Of a DNA stretch of 64,000 nt, positions 1 through 11,360 are shown piece after piece. Every line of letters begins with the position of its first letter. The stretch's first letter is position 1. Source of the stretch: Amphiura filiformis (taxonomy: Eukaryota; Echinodermata; Ophiuroidea; Amphilepidida; Amphiuridae); the NCBI RefSeq assembly GCF_039555335.1, contig NC_092635.1:55643258-55707257 (forward strand), written 5' to 3'. The position numbers and the translations under genes were made by a program. The notes under the pieces are model-generated. The model was not told the origin of the DNA. It saw only the letters and a program-made list of their open reading frames with translations, and did no database searches.

Positions 1-431
1 TGTATGTATTGCTGTGCTCCATAGGTCACTGTGTTGTAATTATTGGCTATCCACAGCAAATACAAATTGATACAAATTGGACAATGTCTTTCGTCAAACA
101 ACAGAATTTGCAAGAAAACTTTTTTGGAGTAAATTGGTGGGATTAGACTGTGGATCACAGAGTGCCCCTTTAAATATGTGAGAAACGTATTTGTACATTA
201 CACATTCATACACATGGCACCCCTACAAGAAGAAGAAAGATGAGGCAAAACCCAGTCACTGGGGATTTGGTCCAGATTAAAAGGGAAATAGCACCTAAAA
301 AGACTTGACTTAAAAGTACTTTTCTTGTGGAACAGGAAGGTAAATCAATCTGTGCCTTTTAATAGTTTCTTTCACTCTTCAGAGAAGAATATGCATTTTC
401 TGGCAGAATTCCCACCCTCTTAGCATCTATT

Positions 432-615
432 GGGCTATTCCAGTTGAAATCCACACACCCCTATGGAAGACATGACCTTAATCTTTCACATAGGAAGTGT
501 GAATTTCAGTTGGGTTTCCCCTGAATGTGCAACTCCATTTGAAATCTACATCCCTTGTGTGGGTGATTAAGCCATGTGTTCCATAGGGGGTGTATGGATT
601 TCAACAGAAATAGCC
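432..615. mobile_element. Palindromic MITE, family A, copy 1
   Basis: A 184-bp element whose ends are inverted copies of a sequence beginning gggctattccagttgaaat. The interior is also nearly palindromic (cccctatggaa near both ends). The same element recurs at 911-1095 and, truncated, at 3680-3797. It has no coding capacity; short open frames here are shadows. Confidence 0.75.
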
Positions 616-910
616 AATTGGCTTGCTGATTGACTGGATATAGAGTTCCGCTTACCATGAGGTTGGTGAATTCCATATGCCAATGTAGTACTGATGTGTT
701 GAAACTATCTTGATTTCTTGAGTCTATTTCATGATTTGATGAGAAGGATTTCAACAGAAGGTTGTAGTGATCCAAACGGAGCATGAGAGCACCTGGTTAC
801 AAAAAGACAAAAATACAGCAATAAATACACAAATCCTACAACTTCAAAATATCATACATTTTTTTATTTTTGCTTGACAAAACCAAGTGAATTGTGTTTT
901 ACTCACTATT

Positions 911-1095
911 GGACTATTCCAGTTGAAAGCCATACACCCCCTATGGAATATATGACCTAAATCTTCTACACAGGGAGTGTGGATTTCAAGTGAGTTACCT
1001 GAATAGGTGACTCCATTTGAAATCTTCAACCCCTTTGTGGGAGATTAAGATCATGTCTTCCATAGGGGGTACATGGATTTCAACTGGAATAGTCC
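911..1095. mobile_element. Palindromic MITE, family A, copy 2
   Basis: A 185-bp copy with inverted ends (ggactattccagttgaaa at the left; its complement ending tggaatagtcc at the right) and internal ccccctatggaa / ttccataggggg arms. It matches the copy at 432-615 in length and layout. It lies in the region downstream of the last readable exon of the minus-strand gene. Confidence 0.75.
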
Positions 1096-1140
1096 AGTAT
1101 GTCATCCTTCAGCAACTCCATCCCATCCCTTTGATAGCAT

Positions 1141-1292
1141 GCCGGTGTTGGACAGGAAAAACTCCTATGTATTTGTGGCCTTTGAACATGTTTAAAACAA
1201 AACTTTCAAGAGGTTACATAGAAAGTTTTGCTTTAAACATGTTCAGGGGCCAATGACACATAGGAAGCTTTTCCTGCCCAACGATTACTCAC
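1141..1292. mobile_element. Hairpin element flanked by a 14-bp direct repeat
   Basis: The two halves are imperfect inverted repeats (left arm gttggacaggaaaaactcct; right arm ends aggaagcttttcctgcccaac) around a short spacer at about 1207-1219. The direct repeat ccctttgatagcat is found on both sides, at 1127-1140 and 1293-1306. The right copy adjoins the 5' splice site of the minus-strand exon ending at 1313, so the insertion lies within about 20 bp of a functional donor. Confidence 0.65.
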
Positions 1293-1312
1293 CCCTTTGA
1301 TAGCATACTCAC

Positions 1313-1516
1313 CATGAATGATCTGGAAGCCGACATAAACACCAACAGTGAGACCAATACAAATCAACACCAGTCCCCATACTTCTTTGCTTGTTAATCT
1401 CATATCTTCCATCTCGGGCCAAACACTGATGCCACCCCCAACATTTGCACTGCTCACTTTGGATTTAGCTGCATGAAATTTCTGCTCCAATATTTTTTGT
1501 TTTTGTAAAGCCCTAC
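1313..1516 (-). CDS. Exon 3 of an unidentified single-pass membrane protein gene
   Basis: The exon has an acceptor (ctttacag on the minus strand) at its upstream edge and a strong donor (gtgagt) at 1307-1312. It is 204 bp and phase 1-1. It encodes a basic, probably helical stretch (RALQKQKILEQKFHAAKSK), then a short Gly-rich linker, SVWPEMEDMRLTSKEVWG, and one hydrophobic helix of about 20 residues (LVLICIGLTVGVYVGFQII). It joins in frame to the exon at 4270-4451. I do not recognise the family. A single-pass or tail-anchored membrane protein is inferred from the one hydrophobic segment near the end of the readable part. The following exon was not found below 1313. A palindromic insertion ends 14 bp from the donor. 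Confidence 0.6.
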
Positions 1517-1576
1517 CTGTAAAGATCCATCATTAATTATTGCATAAAAACATAAAATTGGTTACAAAGAGGACTA

Positions 1577-2166
1577 CTGTATAAGTGGTAATTTTCGCGT
1601 ACAGTTATTTTCGCGAATTGGAGTGAGAGAGACATTGTTATTTTCGCGATTGCTTAGTCTTGCCCTATACTTGCAATACATTATACATATTCGCGAGGTG
1701 TTAATTTCGCGGATGGCACTCCATTGAATTTGTCCCTTATAATTTGGCTGGTCCAAATATTTATGTGCAATATTTTGTTATGTTATTTATTAATTGCTGT
1801 TTTATTAAATTAAATTCTTTAGTGCATCTGTGGTATGTGTGGGGTGTGTACATGGAGGGCTGATAGTTCGGGTGTGAGTGTATGTAAGGGGTGTGTGTGT
1901 ATGTAAGGTGTGTGTGGAGAAGATGTAGGAGTGTGTGAGCTGTGTGACTGTGAGATTTTGCCTCAACAAGTGCAATTAATTTCTTTGAGTAATTTTATGG
2001 TGTTTTCATGTATATTTTTTATGTCTTTTAATGTAAACATTGCAAATGTAATAATTCATGTAATTTGGCCTATGGGCCACGAATTTGAAATAAATTTAAT
2101 CTGAATCTGAATCCATTCGTGAAATCTGTGAAAATAAAACCCTCGCGAAAATTACCACTATTACAG
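1577..2166. mobile_element. TA-flanked non-autonomous DNA transposon (Tc1/mariner-like ends)
   Basis: The ends are inverted repeats: left after TA is CTGTATAAGTGGTAATTTTC, and right is its near complement before TA (2167-2168). The interior is AT-rich and includes a (gtgtgtatgtaag)-type stretch near 1835-1920. No transposase frame is present. It lies in an intron of the minus-strand gene. Confidence 0.7.
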
Positions 2167-2193
2167 TATATCATGCTAAGCCAATCAGAGACG

Positions 2194-3378
2194 GCGAGTA
2201 CCCGCTAGTCCGAAGGACCGCTAGTCCGAAGGTTCGCTAGTCCGAAGGTTCACTAGTCCGAACACGTATTTCAATGGAGGACGTGACGGTCGCTAGTCCG
2301 AATTCGCAAAAAGGTTTGCTAGTCCGAAAAAAAAAAGTCCGAAGGTTCGCTAGTCCGAAGGTTCGCTAGTCCGAATTTATTAAAAGGTTCGCTAGCCCGA
2401 ATTGTTAATCAGGTTCGCTAATCCGAATCAAAAAAAGGTGCTCTAGTCCGAATTTTAAATAAGGTCCGCTAGTCCGAATTTTATATAAGGTTCGCTAGTC
2501 TGAATGATAAATAAGGCCCGCTAGTCCGAATTCTTAATAAGGTCCGCTAGTCTGAATTTTCTTTAAAGAACCTGATCAGCGCCACCATACACCGGTCTCA
2601 AAATGTATTGGAGGTGTTTGATCAAATATAGCGTGTTACCTGTGCACACAGGTTCACAACATTGTTCATGTTTTGCATTGTTTCTTTAAAAGTAATGATG
2701 GCAAGTACATAAAAGTATACATTTTCAGAAAGGAAACAATGCAAGTAACCCAATAAGTTTCCAAATCGATGAAAACTGTATATTTATGTTCTAAAGACAC
2801 AAAAAGTATACATGGTATAGGCCTAGATGCTGTTTTTCTAAAGTATTTGAATATTTATTCCTTTTAAAAATTACTGATGTAGGTTTTGCAGAATGAATGA
2901 AATTGCAATCAAATATACACCATCGCCTCAATGGTAATGGAAATAATTCAAAACAACAACAAGTTCTTTCTTTCTTTCCTTCTTTCTTTCTTTCTTCCTT
3001 TCTTCCTTCCTTCCTTCCTTCCTTCCTTTCTTTCTTTCTTTCTTTCTTTTTTTCTTTCTTTCTTTCTTAAATTCGGACTAGCGGACCTTATTTAAAATTC
3101 GGACTAGCGAACCTTATTTATAATTCGGACTAGCGAACCCTAAATCAAATTGAATTAGCGGACATGATTTTAAATTCGGACTAGCGAACCTTATATATAA
3201 TTCGGACTAGCGAGCCTTATTTAAAATTCGGACTAGCGAACCTTGTTAAAAATTCGGACTAGCGGACCTTATTTAGAATTGAATAGAGAACCTTCGGACT
3301 AGCGGACCTTCGGACTAGCGAACCTTCGGACTAGCGAACCTTCGGACTGGCGGGCCTTCGGACTAGTGGGCTGTAACC
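2194..3378. mobile_element. Foldback element with tandem-repeat arms and 9-bp target duplication
   Basis: The left arm (2194-2565) is a tandem array of a roughly 26-bp unit containing ttcgctagtccgaa; the right arm (about 3068-3378) is the same unit inverted (ttcggactagcgaacc). The middle (2570-3067) is unique sequence ending in a CT-rich (ttcc/tttc)n run. The 9-bp sequence tcagagacg flanks the element at 2185-2193 and 3379-3387. A 9-bp duplication is typical of Mutator-type elements, so MULE-like foldback is the best guess. No transposase is visible. Confidence 0.8.
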
Positions 3379-3679
3379 TCAGAGACGTGGTAAGAATAGC
3401 CAGTAGAGCAGAAGCGGATTAAACTTAAAATTGCCAAGAGATCTAAATCAAATCTTTGTTTTGATTGGCTGTACTCATTATATCACGGATATTGATAAAT
3501 CATAGGCACTGAACAATGCTGTAAGAAAGGCAATATATTGCCCATATATGGAGTTAAGTTTAAATTTAGGACAGGAATGGGTGATTCCATTTGGAAACCA
3601 TCAGGGTGAATTGGCAATGCTTGGAATATTGAGATATTATCTAGAATTATAAAGTTGATTATAATTGGCACATCAGCGG

Positions 3680-3797
3680 GTGTAGACTTTAAATGGAGTT
3701 GCCCATTCAGGTAACTCATTTGAAATTCACATTCCCTGTGTGGAAGATTGAGGTCATGTCTTTCATAGGGGGGGTATGGATTTTGACTGGAATAGCC
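3680..3797. mobile_element. Palindromic MITE, family A, truncated copy 3
   Basis: The right part of the element seen at 432-615 and 911-1095: it carries the aaatggagtt core, the catgtctttcatagggg block and the terminal tgactggaatagccc. The left half is degraded beyond about 3680. No gene is seen from here to 4269. Confidence 0.55.
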
Positions 3798-4269
3798 CAA
3801 AAATGACAGTGCACATTAATTTCTGGCTATTTATGAGACACTGATTCTGGTGGTCAGCTGTTTACCTTAAGCTCCCAAGGAAAACATGATTTTGGAAGCC
3901 AAAAAAGGCACCTCGATTTAAAAAAAATGTGATTTTCCTCAAACATGCAAAAACAAAAAAATGGGGTTTTTTTTTCTTACAAAGTGAAGAAAAAAACCTT
4001 AAATTACACCCTAAATTACTTGTTATTCATGATTGGAAACCACAGAAATACTGCTACTAAAGAAACTAGAAAAGTTATTTCTAAGTGGTTTTTAAGTCTT
4101 TTGGTCAAAGAGTTTCAAAGTTGTATGTTTAATTACTTTTGCTTCTATTGAACAGCTAGCAATGCATACTAATACAACATGTCCCCGACTATTCAATAGA
4201 AGCAAGAGTACGGTAATTTAAATGTACAACTTTATCCAGCTTCAAAATTGGGGGAAAGATTATGTTTAC

Positions 4270-4451
4270 CTGGTGTCTGCCTGAGTTGTTTCAATCCAGG
4301 ACTGATCTGTTTCTCTCCATTGATGATATCATCTTCAGATTGTAGTCTGTCTCGTAGAGGATCAATGGCGGTTACTTTACCATTCCTTGCTGGAGTCCTC
4401 ATTGGCGTCATAGCAATGGGTAGTCTACCAGGAGTTTTCTCAAATTGGGCC
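4270..4451 (-). CDS. Exon 2 of an unidentified single-pass membrane protein gene
   Basis: On the minus strand the acceptor (ctataaaaacag) and donor (CCAG then gtaaac) bound a 182-bp open exon. It enters with one base of a split codon and leaves in phase 1, matching its neighbours at 5185-5348 and 1313-1516. The translation is polar and Thr-Pro/Arg-rich: it includes AQFEKTPGRLPIAMTPMRTP, then IDPLRDRLQSEDDI, and ends LKQLRQTPG. The repeated TP-x-R and TPGR motifs look like proline-directed phosphorylation sites in a disordered cytoplasmic or nucleoplasmic tail, which is inference. The plus-strand reading of this stretch (4248-4463) is a shadow. No family assigned. Confidence 0.6.
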
Positions 4452-4849
4452 CTGTTTTTATAGATTGGACAAAATTATGATTTATATCACAAGTTTATAG
4501 AAGTTTTCAACATTAAGACTCCAAATAAGGGAAACAATAACACACCCCTCTGGTTGGAGATGCACAGGATAAAAAAGGGTAATATTAAGTCTATTGTATT
4601 GATTTGAATTCAATGCAATGATAATGTTGGATCTTACATGCCACAATGCTTGCATTTTAATAACCATGCATATGATGCATTAATTGTTGTACATAATACA
4701 TGTATGTTATAGTGCAACTTTAAAGTCATGGATTTTGTTCTTTAAGTCATGGATTTTGTTCTTTAATATGTGTGTGTATAAACCATCTTTATTTTTTCTT
4801 TCTATGTTAAAACATTTGTGAATGTGTTTAATAGTTCTGAAGCTATTAA

Positions 4850-5034
4850 GCTACTTGCAGTTCCGCCATTATGCACTATGTGCGGGGAGAGCCTCGAACT
4901 GGCAGCATACATGAAAGGAAGAATTATGTAACCTTACACAGAACGTTATGACTAGTTCAATTCCCATTCATGTATGCTGCCAGTTCGAGGCTCTCCCCGC
5001 ACATAGTGCATAATGGCGGAACCGTGCAAGTAGC
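4850..5034. repeat. Near-perfect 66-bp inverted repeat (hairpin MITE)
   Basis: The left arm at 4850-4915 (begins gctacttgcagttccgccat) and right arm at 4967-5034 are complementary except for a 2-base difference near the outer end, separated by about 50 bp. It lies in intron 1 of the minus-strand gene. GC-rich arms in AT-rich DNA suggest a young insertion or strong selection for pairing. Confidence 0.75.
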
Positions 5035-5184
5035 GAATGGGCTTATGGCTGAGTTACTTTTTGTGGAGTATTTATGTGCATCTGTAAAGCAGCATGGTTT
5101 GCAAAGCATGGGCATATCATTATGTTTGTGATTTGTAAATGGTTTGCACTGAGCATGTCTTTCAAGTGTTTGATTTCAGTGTAC

Positions 5185-5348
5185 CTGATTTGAGTCACAT
5201 CCAATGGTTGTAACACCTCCAATGACTCATCTTGGCTGCTATCTGCCCCTTCTCCAGATGGCAGAGTGATGTGACGTCTTGATCGTCTCCGACGGCCAGT
5301 TGATCCGGTTTTACTTGAAGACATTGTATCAACATTTGGAAACTGCAT
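5185..5348 (-). CDS. Exon 1 (start codon) of an unidentified single-pass membrane protein gene
   Basis: Minus-strand open frame starting at 5348, with a second ATG eight codons in at 5324 that begins MSSSKTGSTGRRRRSRRH and may be the true start. It ends at an AG/gtacac donor in phase 2, and the split AG+G codon (Arg) joins precisely to the exon at 4451. The encoded N-terminus is Ser/Arg-rich with a basic cluster like a nuclear localisation or RNA/lipid-contact patch, followed by an acidic Ser-rich segment (GEGADSSQDESLEVL). With the two downstream exons about 183 residues are seen. The open frame past the donor, to 5043, is intron. No TATA box is evident upstream, where a (TTTA)n run sits. 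Confidence 0.55.
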
Positions 5349-5387
5349 TGTGCAAGAACATCAAACTTGAATGTGAAAATAGTATGT

Positions 5388-5416
5388 TTTTATTTATTTA
5401 TTTATTTATTTATTTC
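5388..5416. repeat. (TTTA)n microsatellite
   Basis: About seven tandem copies of TTTA immediately upstream (minus-strand sense) of the first exon at 5348. Confidence 0.8.
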
Positions 5417-7366
5417 TTATTTAACCTGGGGTGACCAATCAATGCACTGGCACTGTTCTCCCTTGGTTCCCAGGTAAACATTTGACAGCTGTTTTGATCA
5501 GCTGTCAAACTTGTTTTAAATCCATGGACATTTTGATTCTTGACAACTTTTGATTCTTGACATTTTGATTCTTGACAACTTTTAAGTTGAAACACTAGCT
5601 CCTACACTTTTTAAAATGGCATATACAGATTTCGCATACAATTTCCCTTCAATTCGCATACAATTTCCCTTCAGAAAATACCTACTTTTTATATGGTTGG
5701 GTGAATATTTATGAACTTATGTTGACTTAAAGTTTTGACGGTGTATATGCATTAAAAAGTTAGGATGTACACAAAAGATGCGAGTTCCAAACTCATGGCC
5801 ATATAGATAAACTAACCATATGTAACAATTCATTAAATTAAGAAAGGGAGCAAACAAATTGGCTAAAGGGATTTTTTCTCTGTATATATGCAAGTAGGTA
5901 TGCTCACAAATGGACATTGGTGACACCCTGTGTTAATAAACTGCGACCATACTCAGAAGAACCCCTTCCCACTCTTGGCTAAGGAAATATGTTTTGTTTG
6001 TAGGGGTGTCTATTCTTCCACATCCTTCCATAGAATCTTCTAGTTTTAGTGGCGAGGTGAGAGGTCTCCTCCCCCTTCTACGTGCCTACGACCAATGCAT
6101 CAACCATCTTATTGTCAAGATCGTTGATCAGCGAATCAGCATGATTGTTTATCACCTCTGTGTTTTTGCTTGTGTACACTTGGTGCACAGCACAGACCAA
6201 GGAAGTAATGAAAAAAATAACTTTACATAGACTTACTTGAAAATGATGTCACTTGACAACGAAAAATTGGCAGACCTCATGAATAATTAATGGCGCAAAA
6301 ATGACACTGCCAGAGCCTAAGTAAAACAGTGATCAGCATAATATCAAGATTTACGTTCAAAAGTATGAACTCTCCTCAGATCATATGTGGCAGTTATTAT
6401 TTTCCTATCCATGTACTTTGTGCATTAGGCCAAGTAAAAAGTAAAACATGTTTCTTGTTCACTTCCGTTTTCTCCTTTTAAGCCACTTCACAGTTTTTTT
6501 ATTTTATTAAATTCAGTTATAACTTTTCAATCAATCAATCAATTTATTTCATCCATCCATATACAACAATATAATTATGATACAATGAGTTACAATAAGG
6601 ATGTATTTTATATACAATAATATAATGGAAAAAGCAACTATTTTTATGAAAAACGTCAATGAGATGGATGAGGACACTGCTAAACGCAGAGCGTGAGGTG
6701 CAGTGTCCTCGGCCTAAAGTTACAACATACAACATTTAACCAAAAAATAAAATACGCTCGCTACAATTTTCACTAAAAATCGTGCACTGAGTGCCTATGG
6801 AAGAGATAGTGAAAGCAAGCAGTTATGGCCACAAGGCTGTCCATGCACTGGGCACACAATTTGGAGTGAAATGATACACAATTGGAAAATATAAAACTGA
6901 TGGTAAACTAAATAATTTTATGCGCTATAAAAAATGGAACATTTGGAATAGTTTCATCAAGAGGCATTTATTTTATGACATGTTTTGTGATTTGCCCCAT
7001 TAAGTGCAATGGTAAGTGTGCCCTTCGTGTCCGAGGGGGCGAGATGGAACGGCCAAATCTTGTTAAAAGCGACCAATGGCATTGCCAATGGGAAGAAGCT
7101 ATCTATCACAAGTGACGTCATGCCGACCAACAGAATAGGTACTGTATATATATATGATTATTATAGGACTAGTACTAGTTTTTAGTAGAACCCCACTTCC
7201 ATATTTTATACGTAAACAGTGACAATCACAAACCAAATCACCAGACCAGACCACTGAAGAACCTTGCCAAAAACTATAGCTGGTGCAAGTTCATTTTGGT
7301 TCAACTTGCAACTTGCAACATCGTGGATTGAAATAGAACAGCGTACACACAGCTGGGCGCAGCAGT
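5417..7366. other. No gene seen; repeat-derived intergenic DNA
   Basis: Contains short tandem copies of tgattcttgacaactttt near 5530-5585, an (aatc)n-tailed segment at 6528-6545 like the 3' end of a LINE or SINE, and at 6428-6484 a piece related to the MITE at 10984-11360. The short open frames have no recognisable domain or splice support. Confidence 0.4.
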
Positions 7367-8650
7367 TATACGAACTGCGCTTTGCGTTTTGCGTGAAGAT
7401 GCATGCTTTTGTGAATTTATGCGTGCGTAAGTTGGAACTTTATTGACTTGCGCAGTAACAAAAACCGAATAATTCCCGCCTAATAAGAGCCGATCATAGT
7501 ATAGTAACTTAAGTAAGCTAAATTAAGGGGTACTACACCCCTCGCCCTGGCACCCCTGCCCAATTTTGTGCCTATTTTTGCATTTTTCTCAAAAATTATA
7601 GTGCATTGGTGACAAGTAAGATATATATTATATAGGGGCAAGGACTACAACTACTGCACTGGAAATTTTATTTCAACACAGACAACAATTGTGGAGTTAC
7701 ATTCAAAAATGAGGGAAAACCGATATTTAATCAATAAATCAATAAGGTCATGTGTCATATGGTGGGGCACATTTGCGTTACAAGCACTGATTTTGATCGT
7801 TTGTCTTCCTTTTCACTAAAATTGATACATATCTAAAACTATACATCTCACACCAGCAAAACTATACATTTTTGGAAAGCTTATGTTCCAAGGAATCCAA
7901 CTATGCAAAATTGAAGTTGGTATATAGGGTGCGTAAGAAAATATATAGGGTGATATCATGAAAAAATTTAATTTTACTAGTAAATTGATTATTTATTGCA
8001 TTTGCTACTGGTATGGAATACCTCAAATGAAATCTAATTTTGTGACAGGCCACACTATGAGCTTTAATAAAATGTATACTTTTGCTATGTTATGATTGAC
8101 CAAAGTGGTGATACAGGGTGCGAAAATATACGTGGTCACATGTCATAAGTTGGGTACAATTTCCATTACATGGTCAAAAATGACAAAAAATGTATTTTTG
8201 GATATGTTGTATATTGACAACATCTAATAATTAACACCATTTTTAACCTTATCACATGCTTAATTTTTGAGATAATGCTTAATTACCAATTAATTAATAC
8301 ACAGGTGTCTATGTAAATCTCAATTTTCAAATGCGTTTTTCTCAAATCGGACATCAATTACAAAAATGACTGTAAAATGTTTATTTTATGCAAGAATGTC
8401 ATCAGATTTGGAGGATATGGTCTCAATACATTAATGCTTCAAATGAACTATTTAAAATAATTGTACGTATGTTAATTACATTGTGAAGGTCAATGACCTT
8501 TTTACGAGTAATTAGCGAGATGGTTATTCTATTATAAAAGGAAATGAATATCAAGAAGAGAAATGTACATTAGCATGTTGCTAAATATACTGAAATTCAA
8601 CTAGGATTTCATTAAAAATTTTAAAAAAATGGAACATTATAACCATTTAA

Positions 8651-9020
8651 GGTGGTACTACACCCCTTGATGAATTTGTGACTATTTCTCTCATTCTCTC
8701 AAAAAATAATAACACATTGGTAACAAAAGTTATGTAAATTATAGGAGTATTAGGAATCAAGTTACTACACTGGAATTTCAGTGACTCGAGACAAGCGGTA
8801 TACTTTATTTATGATAAAAGAGGTACCGCTAGAATGTACCTCATTTTTTAACTTATATAATGAACCCCTTTGTCTTGAATCACTGAAATTTCAGTGATTG
8901 CCCCAATAATATACATAACTTTTGTTACCAGTGTGTACACAAAATGTAGTAATTTTGTAGTTACTTTTTGAGAAAAATGCAAAATTAGTCACAAAATTTA
9001 TCAGGGGGTGTAGTACCACC
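8651..9020. mobile_element. TTAA-flanked MITE (piggyBac-like)
   Basis: Inverted termini ggtggtactacacccct / ctgg-type complement (aggggGTGTAGTACCACC) lie exactly inside TTAA at 8647-8650 and 9021-9024. The same terminal word (ggggtactacaccc next to TTAA) occurs in the arms of the larger inverted repeat near 7524 and 11748. Length 370 bp, non-coding. Confidence 0.75.
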
Positions 9021-10295
9021 TTAAGTAGTCAGTAATTGTTTTAGTTGTACAAATTCAACATTCAAAGCTGTCAATATATCAAACCCTCACTAGATTTGAA
9101 AAAATAACCAGTAGTTATGACATGCTGACATGTGAAATTTCACATAGGCCCTATTGCACACTCCCGCATCCGCCTGCTCCACATCCGCCTGCTCCTCCAC
9201 CCCTGGCATTTTTCATTTCAACTGATGTGATTTTTTTACTGAATAATGTATAATTATATGCTTCAGTAGATTGAAAGAGTATAAAATTAGGCTTAAAATG
9301 AGGTATCAACCACTGCTGTAGGATATGGGGTTACGGAAAGCCAATCAAATTTGTATCACAATTTTCAGAAAAGTGTAATCCCTCCACCCTTTTTGCATAC
9401 CCAACTTATGACATGCGACCACGTAACTTCATGCACAAAATGTTGATTACAATTTTGAAAATATATATTGTGTATCCTACATTTATTTTAACTGCATATT
9501 TAGATTCCTGGGGTAAAAAGCTGTCCAAAAATGTATACTTTTTCTATCTTAGGGTGTATAATTCTCAAGATACAACAATTGAAAGCCAAAACGCATGTTG
9601 TGATTGAAAATTTTGGCATTTGTGTGTAAGTGAATAAAAAAAATTGTGGTTCTTGTGACTTGCGGTTCTCAGTGAATTCTTGTAAACACGATTAGATAAA
9701 ATTAATAGCCGAATATGAATAATGAATAAACAAGCTTTCATTTGAGGTATGATTTGCATGTACAGTATAGCACACAATTTGACAATGATATAATTAAAAT
9801 TCAAAAAGATATCATGTCTTCAAAGCATTTGCCATAGAGATTGTACATACTCCTCTACCACTTATCCTCTACCACTTATCCACCAGGTTTACCTTCGTTA
9901 ACATTTAAATATTTTTCACTAATTAAACGAATTTGAATTCCAAATTGTGAAACATATTTGAAAATGAGAATAATCAAGCTGTATAATGAGCCCAAACTTG
10001 ATGCAATTGGACCAAGAATAGCTTAGTGACAACAAGTTAAATCAGAAAGAGGAGAGAAAAATGTAACGCCACCAGGTATTTTGTAGTCCCACCATAAGGC
10101 TAATGAAAGTTGATACCCAGTTTCCTGTTACCCTACTCCGCTCAAAACCAATTGCTGGCCAAATATTTCATTATTTTGAATAAAATGTTGATTCTAACAA
10201 ACTTTAACATACAAATAAATAATTGTGGTTTTAAATATATCATAAATCTCTTTCTGTTGATTTTCAGGGATTTTCTTTGCAGTAGGAGCATAGTA

Positions 10296-10851
10296 CCGTA
10301 TTCGTCCGAGTATAGTCCCACGTTCGAGTATAATCCCACCTCCCCATTTTTAGAAAAATTCAGAAATTGTAAAAAAAAAAAAAAAAAAAATGTTTTTTTT
10401 TTTCATAAGTTTTTTGGGTTTTGGAGTGTCCTGGACCTAGACCTAGATGCTAGGATCATTCCTGGTTGACCTAAAAAAAAAAAAATTCAAGATATTTTTG
10501 TATTTTAATATGAAAATTGATAATTTGTTTTCATGTCATACTCTATTGGTAATGATTTCAAAATGCATTGAATTTGAATGCATTTTGAAATCATTAATAG
10601 AGTATGACATGAAAACAAAGTATCAATTTTCATATTAAAAATACAAAATATCTTGGATTTTTTTTTTTTTTTTAGGTCAACCATGAATGATCCTAGCATC
10701 TAGGTCTAGGTCCAGGGACACTCCAACACCGAAAAAATAAACTTAAAAAAAAAAAAAATGTTTTTTTTTTTGAAATTGAGTATAATCCCACCCCCAATTG
10801 TGAAAAATTTTCACATAAAAAACGGGTGGGACTATACTCGGACCAATACGG
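10296..10851. mobile_element. 556-bp near-perfect palindromic element with TA duplication
   Basis: Two arms of about 275 bp mirror each other around a centre near 10571 (tgcattgaatttgaatgca). The ends are CCGTATTCGTCCGAGTATAG at the left and its near complement ending ACCAATACGG at the right, with TA on both sides (10294-10295, 10852-10853). The arms contain A- or T-runs at matching places. TA target choice suggests a Tc1/mariner-mobilised foldback MITE. Open frames on both strands here (10110-10699) are mirror shadows. Confidence 0.8.
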
Positions 10852-10983
10852 TATATGGTTAATAATGAATTATTAATGAATACCTACTCAATTCTCTGTC
10901 CGCAGTTTTTGATCTGCTCTGATCTCATCTCGTAAAAAATATTGTGACACTTTTGATAATAGTTGTAGGCTACAATCACCTTT

Positions 10984-11360
10984 AGGCCAAGTAAAATCAA
11001 AAACATGTTTCACATCCGGGTTTTTGAAAAAAAGGAGAAAGAGGGGGCTTTTTATTTTTGATCGCAAAATCGTTGTAAATACCCATAATTAGAGCTGTTT
11101 TAGCATATACAATAATGCCTGGAAAAAGGAGGAGGCCTCTTTTTATTTGTTGTTCTGAGAGATAGGCCCCCTCTAACTATCACAAAATCTTATAAAAGTG
11201 TTTCTTGTATATTAGCAAGTCTATAGAAAGCATCTCTACTTCCTAGACATATTTTTTGAAAAGTTATAACTGAAAAACAAAAAATAAAAATAAAAATGAA
11301 GAAACCTCAAAAAAGGAAGCGGGAGGGGACGTGAAACATGTTTTATTTTTTATTTGGCCT
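10984..11360. mobile_element. MITE with aggccaagtaaaa ends
   Basis: Inverted ends: left aggccaagtaaaatcaaaaa followed by catgtttcac, right gtgaaacatg followed by ttttattttttatttggcct. Length 377 bp, AT-rich interior, no coding sequence. A related half copy is at 6428-6484. Confidence 0.65.

Noticed and set aside
2190-3370. CRISPR-like regular repeats
   Set aside because: Units are adjacent with short A/T variation, and the second half is the inverted complement; this is a foldback element.
10110-10699. Similar short proteins on both strands (LGSFLVDLKKKK and LGSFMVDLKKKK)
   Set aside because: Mirror translations of the two arms of one palindrome.
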